Below are positions 63,804 through 64,000 of a stretch of DNA of 64,000 bases, piece after piece (position 1 is the stretch's first letter; each line of letters starts with the position of its first letter). Below the pieces are notes generated by a model, which worked only from the letters and a program-made list of their open reading frames with translations, was not told the DNA's origin and ran no database searches. Source of the DNA: Labrenzia sp. PHM005 (GTDB taxonomy: Bacteria > Pseudomonadota > Alphaproteobacteria > Rhizobiales > Stappiaceae); assembly GCF_006517275.1 (NCBI RefSeq), contig NZ_CP041191.1:6071001-6135000 (forward strand), given 5' to 3'. A program made the translations under genes and the position numbers.

Positions 63804-64000
63804 TTTGCGGTGAACCCTCCGTCGACCATCAACACCTGACCGGTGACAAAGCTGGATGCGTCCGAACAAAGAAAAAGGAGCGGACCATCGAGGTCCTCCA
63901 GCGCGCCATTGCGACCGACGCAGGTTTGATCGGCATTGCGCTTGGCCCGCTCCTCATCTCCAAAGACTGCCGCAGTCAATTCTGTCGGGAAAAAGCCTGG
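63800..64000 (-). CDS. Short-chain dehydrogenase (SDR), C-terminal part only
   Basis: The frame enters from the right window edge and ends at 63800 with LEDLDGPLLFLCSDASSFVTG, then QVLMVDGGFTAK and a stop. That is the classical SDR C-terminus (P-x-FL-S-D-SFVTGQ-DGG). About 66 residues of an expected 250 are present, so the Rossmann motif and catalytic Tyr-Lys lie outside. The stop overlaps the alcohol dehydrogenase start, placing it first or early in the same operon. It may act with the zinc enzyme on two stereoisomers of one substrate. Confidence 0.85.
   Translation of the reverse strand, partial: PGFFPTELTAAVFGDEERAKRNADQTCVGRNGALEDLDGPLLFLCSDASSFVTGQVLMVDGGFTAK

Noticed and set aside
1..64000. 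CRISPR array, tRNA or rRNA genes, prophage or transposase genes
   Set aside because: No regularly spaced direct repeats, cloverleaf-like runs, rRNA-like stretches or recombinase motifs were found on reading both strands.

Overview
The window suggests a marine-type alphaproteobacterium, probably in the Stappiaceae/Labrenzia-Roseibium neighbourhood. That placement is an inference from gene content, GC-rich codon use and protein style, not from a marker gene. The sequence is gene-dense, with no rRNA, tRNA, CRISPR array, transposase or prophage gene seen. Almost every gene can be assigned to one of six blocks.

(1) 1-8822: a quinohemoprotein amine dehydrogenase (qhp) cluster. The divergent AraC-type regulator qhpR faces the minus-strand operon qhpG-qhpA-qhpD-qhpC-qhpB. 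After a 371-base gap holding palindromic repeats comes a truncated ABC exporter that is probably qhpF. The small subunit QhpC keeps every residue needed for the CTQ cofactor and three Cys-to-Asp/Glu thioether bridges. (2) 8859-20892: nitrate assimilation, transcribed on the minus strand as nasT-nasS, then nrtA-nrtB-nrtC(tandem ATPase)-nirB-nirD-nasA. Ahead of nrtA lies a compact control element: a sigma-54 promoter, two ANTAR-type hairpins (hexaloops with A at position 1 and G at position 4) and an intrinsic terminator. This is what NasS/NasT antitermination would need.

(3) 21051-41952: respiratory denitrification. It holds hemA, a Crp/Fnr-type regulator of the Dnr/NnrR kind, a DUF4202 gene, norCBQDEF (minus), and divergently nirS, a NirT-like multihaem cytochrome fused to an EB_dh-like domain, a cupredoxin, and the haem d1 operon nirE-C-F-DL-G-H-J-N with a CbiX-like chelatase gene and a small membrane protein. 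(4) 42100-52368: nitrous oxide reduction, nosRZDFYLX (minus) and nnrS (minus). Palindromes of the form TTGAC-N4-GTCAA, exact or near, precede hemA/the regulator, norC, nirS, nirE, nosR and nnrS, so one NO/oxygen-responsive regulon seems to cover blocks 3 and 4. No nar or nap nitrate reductase is in the window, so respiratory nitrite must come from elsewhere.

(5) 52573-59660: an RbsABC-type ABC transporter (minus) divergent from mtnK-mtnA-(SorC-family regulator), read as 5-methylthioribose uptake and salvage, with a palindromic operator candidate between the two arms. (6) 59760-64000: a minus-strand operon of an SDR dehydrogenase (cut by the window end), a zinc alcohol dehydrogenase, SuyA/SuyB-like UxaA-family lyase subunits, a YeiH-type exporter and a universal stress protein. 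This best fits catabolism of a C3 sulfonate (sulfolactate or dihydroxypropanesulfonate).

The points most worth a second look are the sigma-54/ANTAR leader, the NirT-EB_dh fusion with a CX3CH site, a diverged tandem copy of the 3' end of nosR between nosR and nosZ, the CbiX-like protein closing the haem d1 operon, and the sulfonate and methylthioribose modules.
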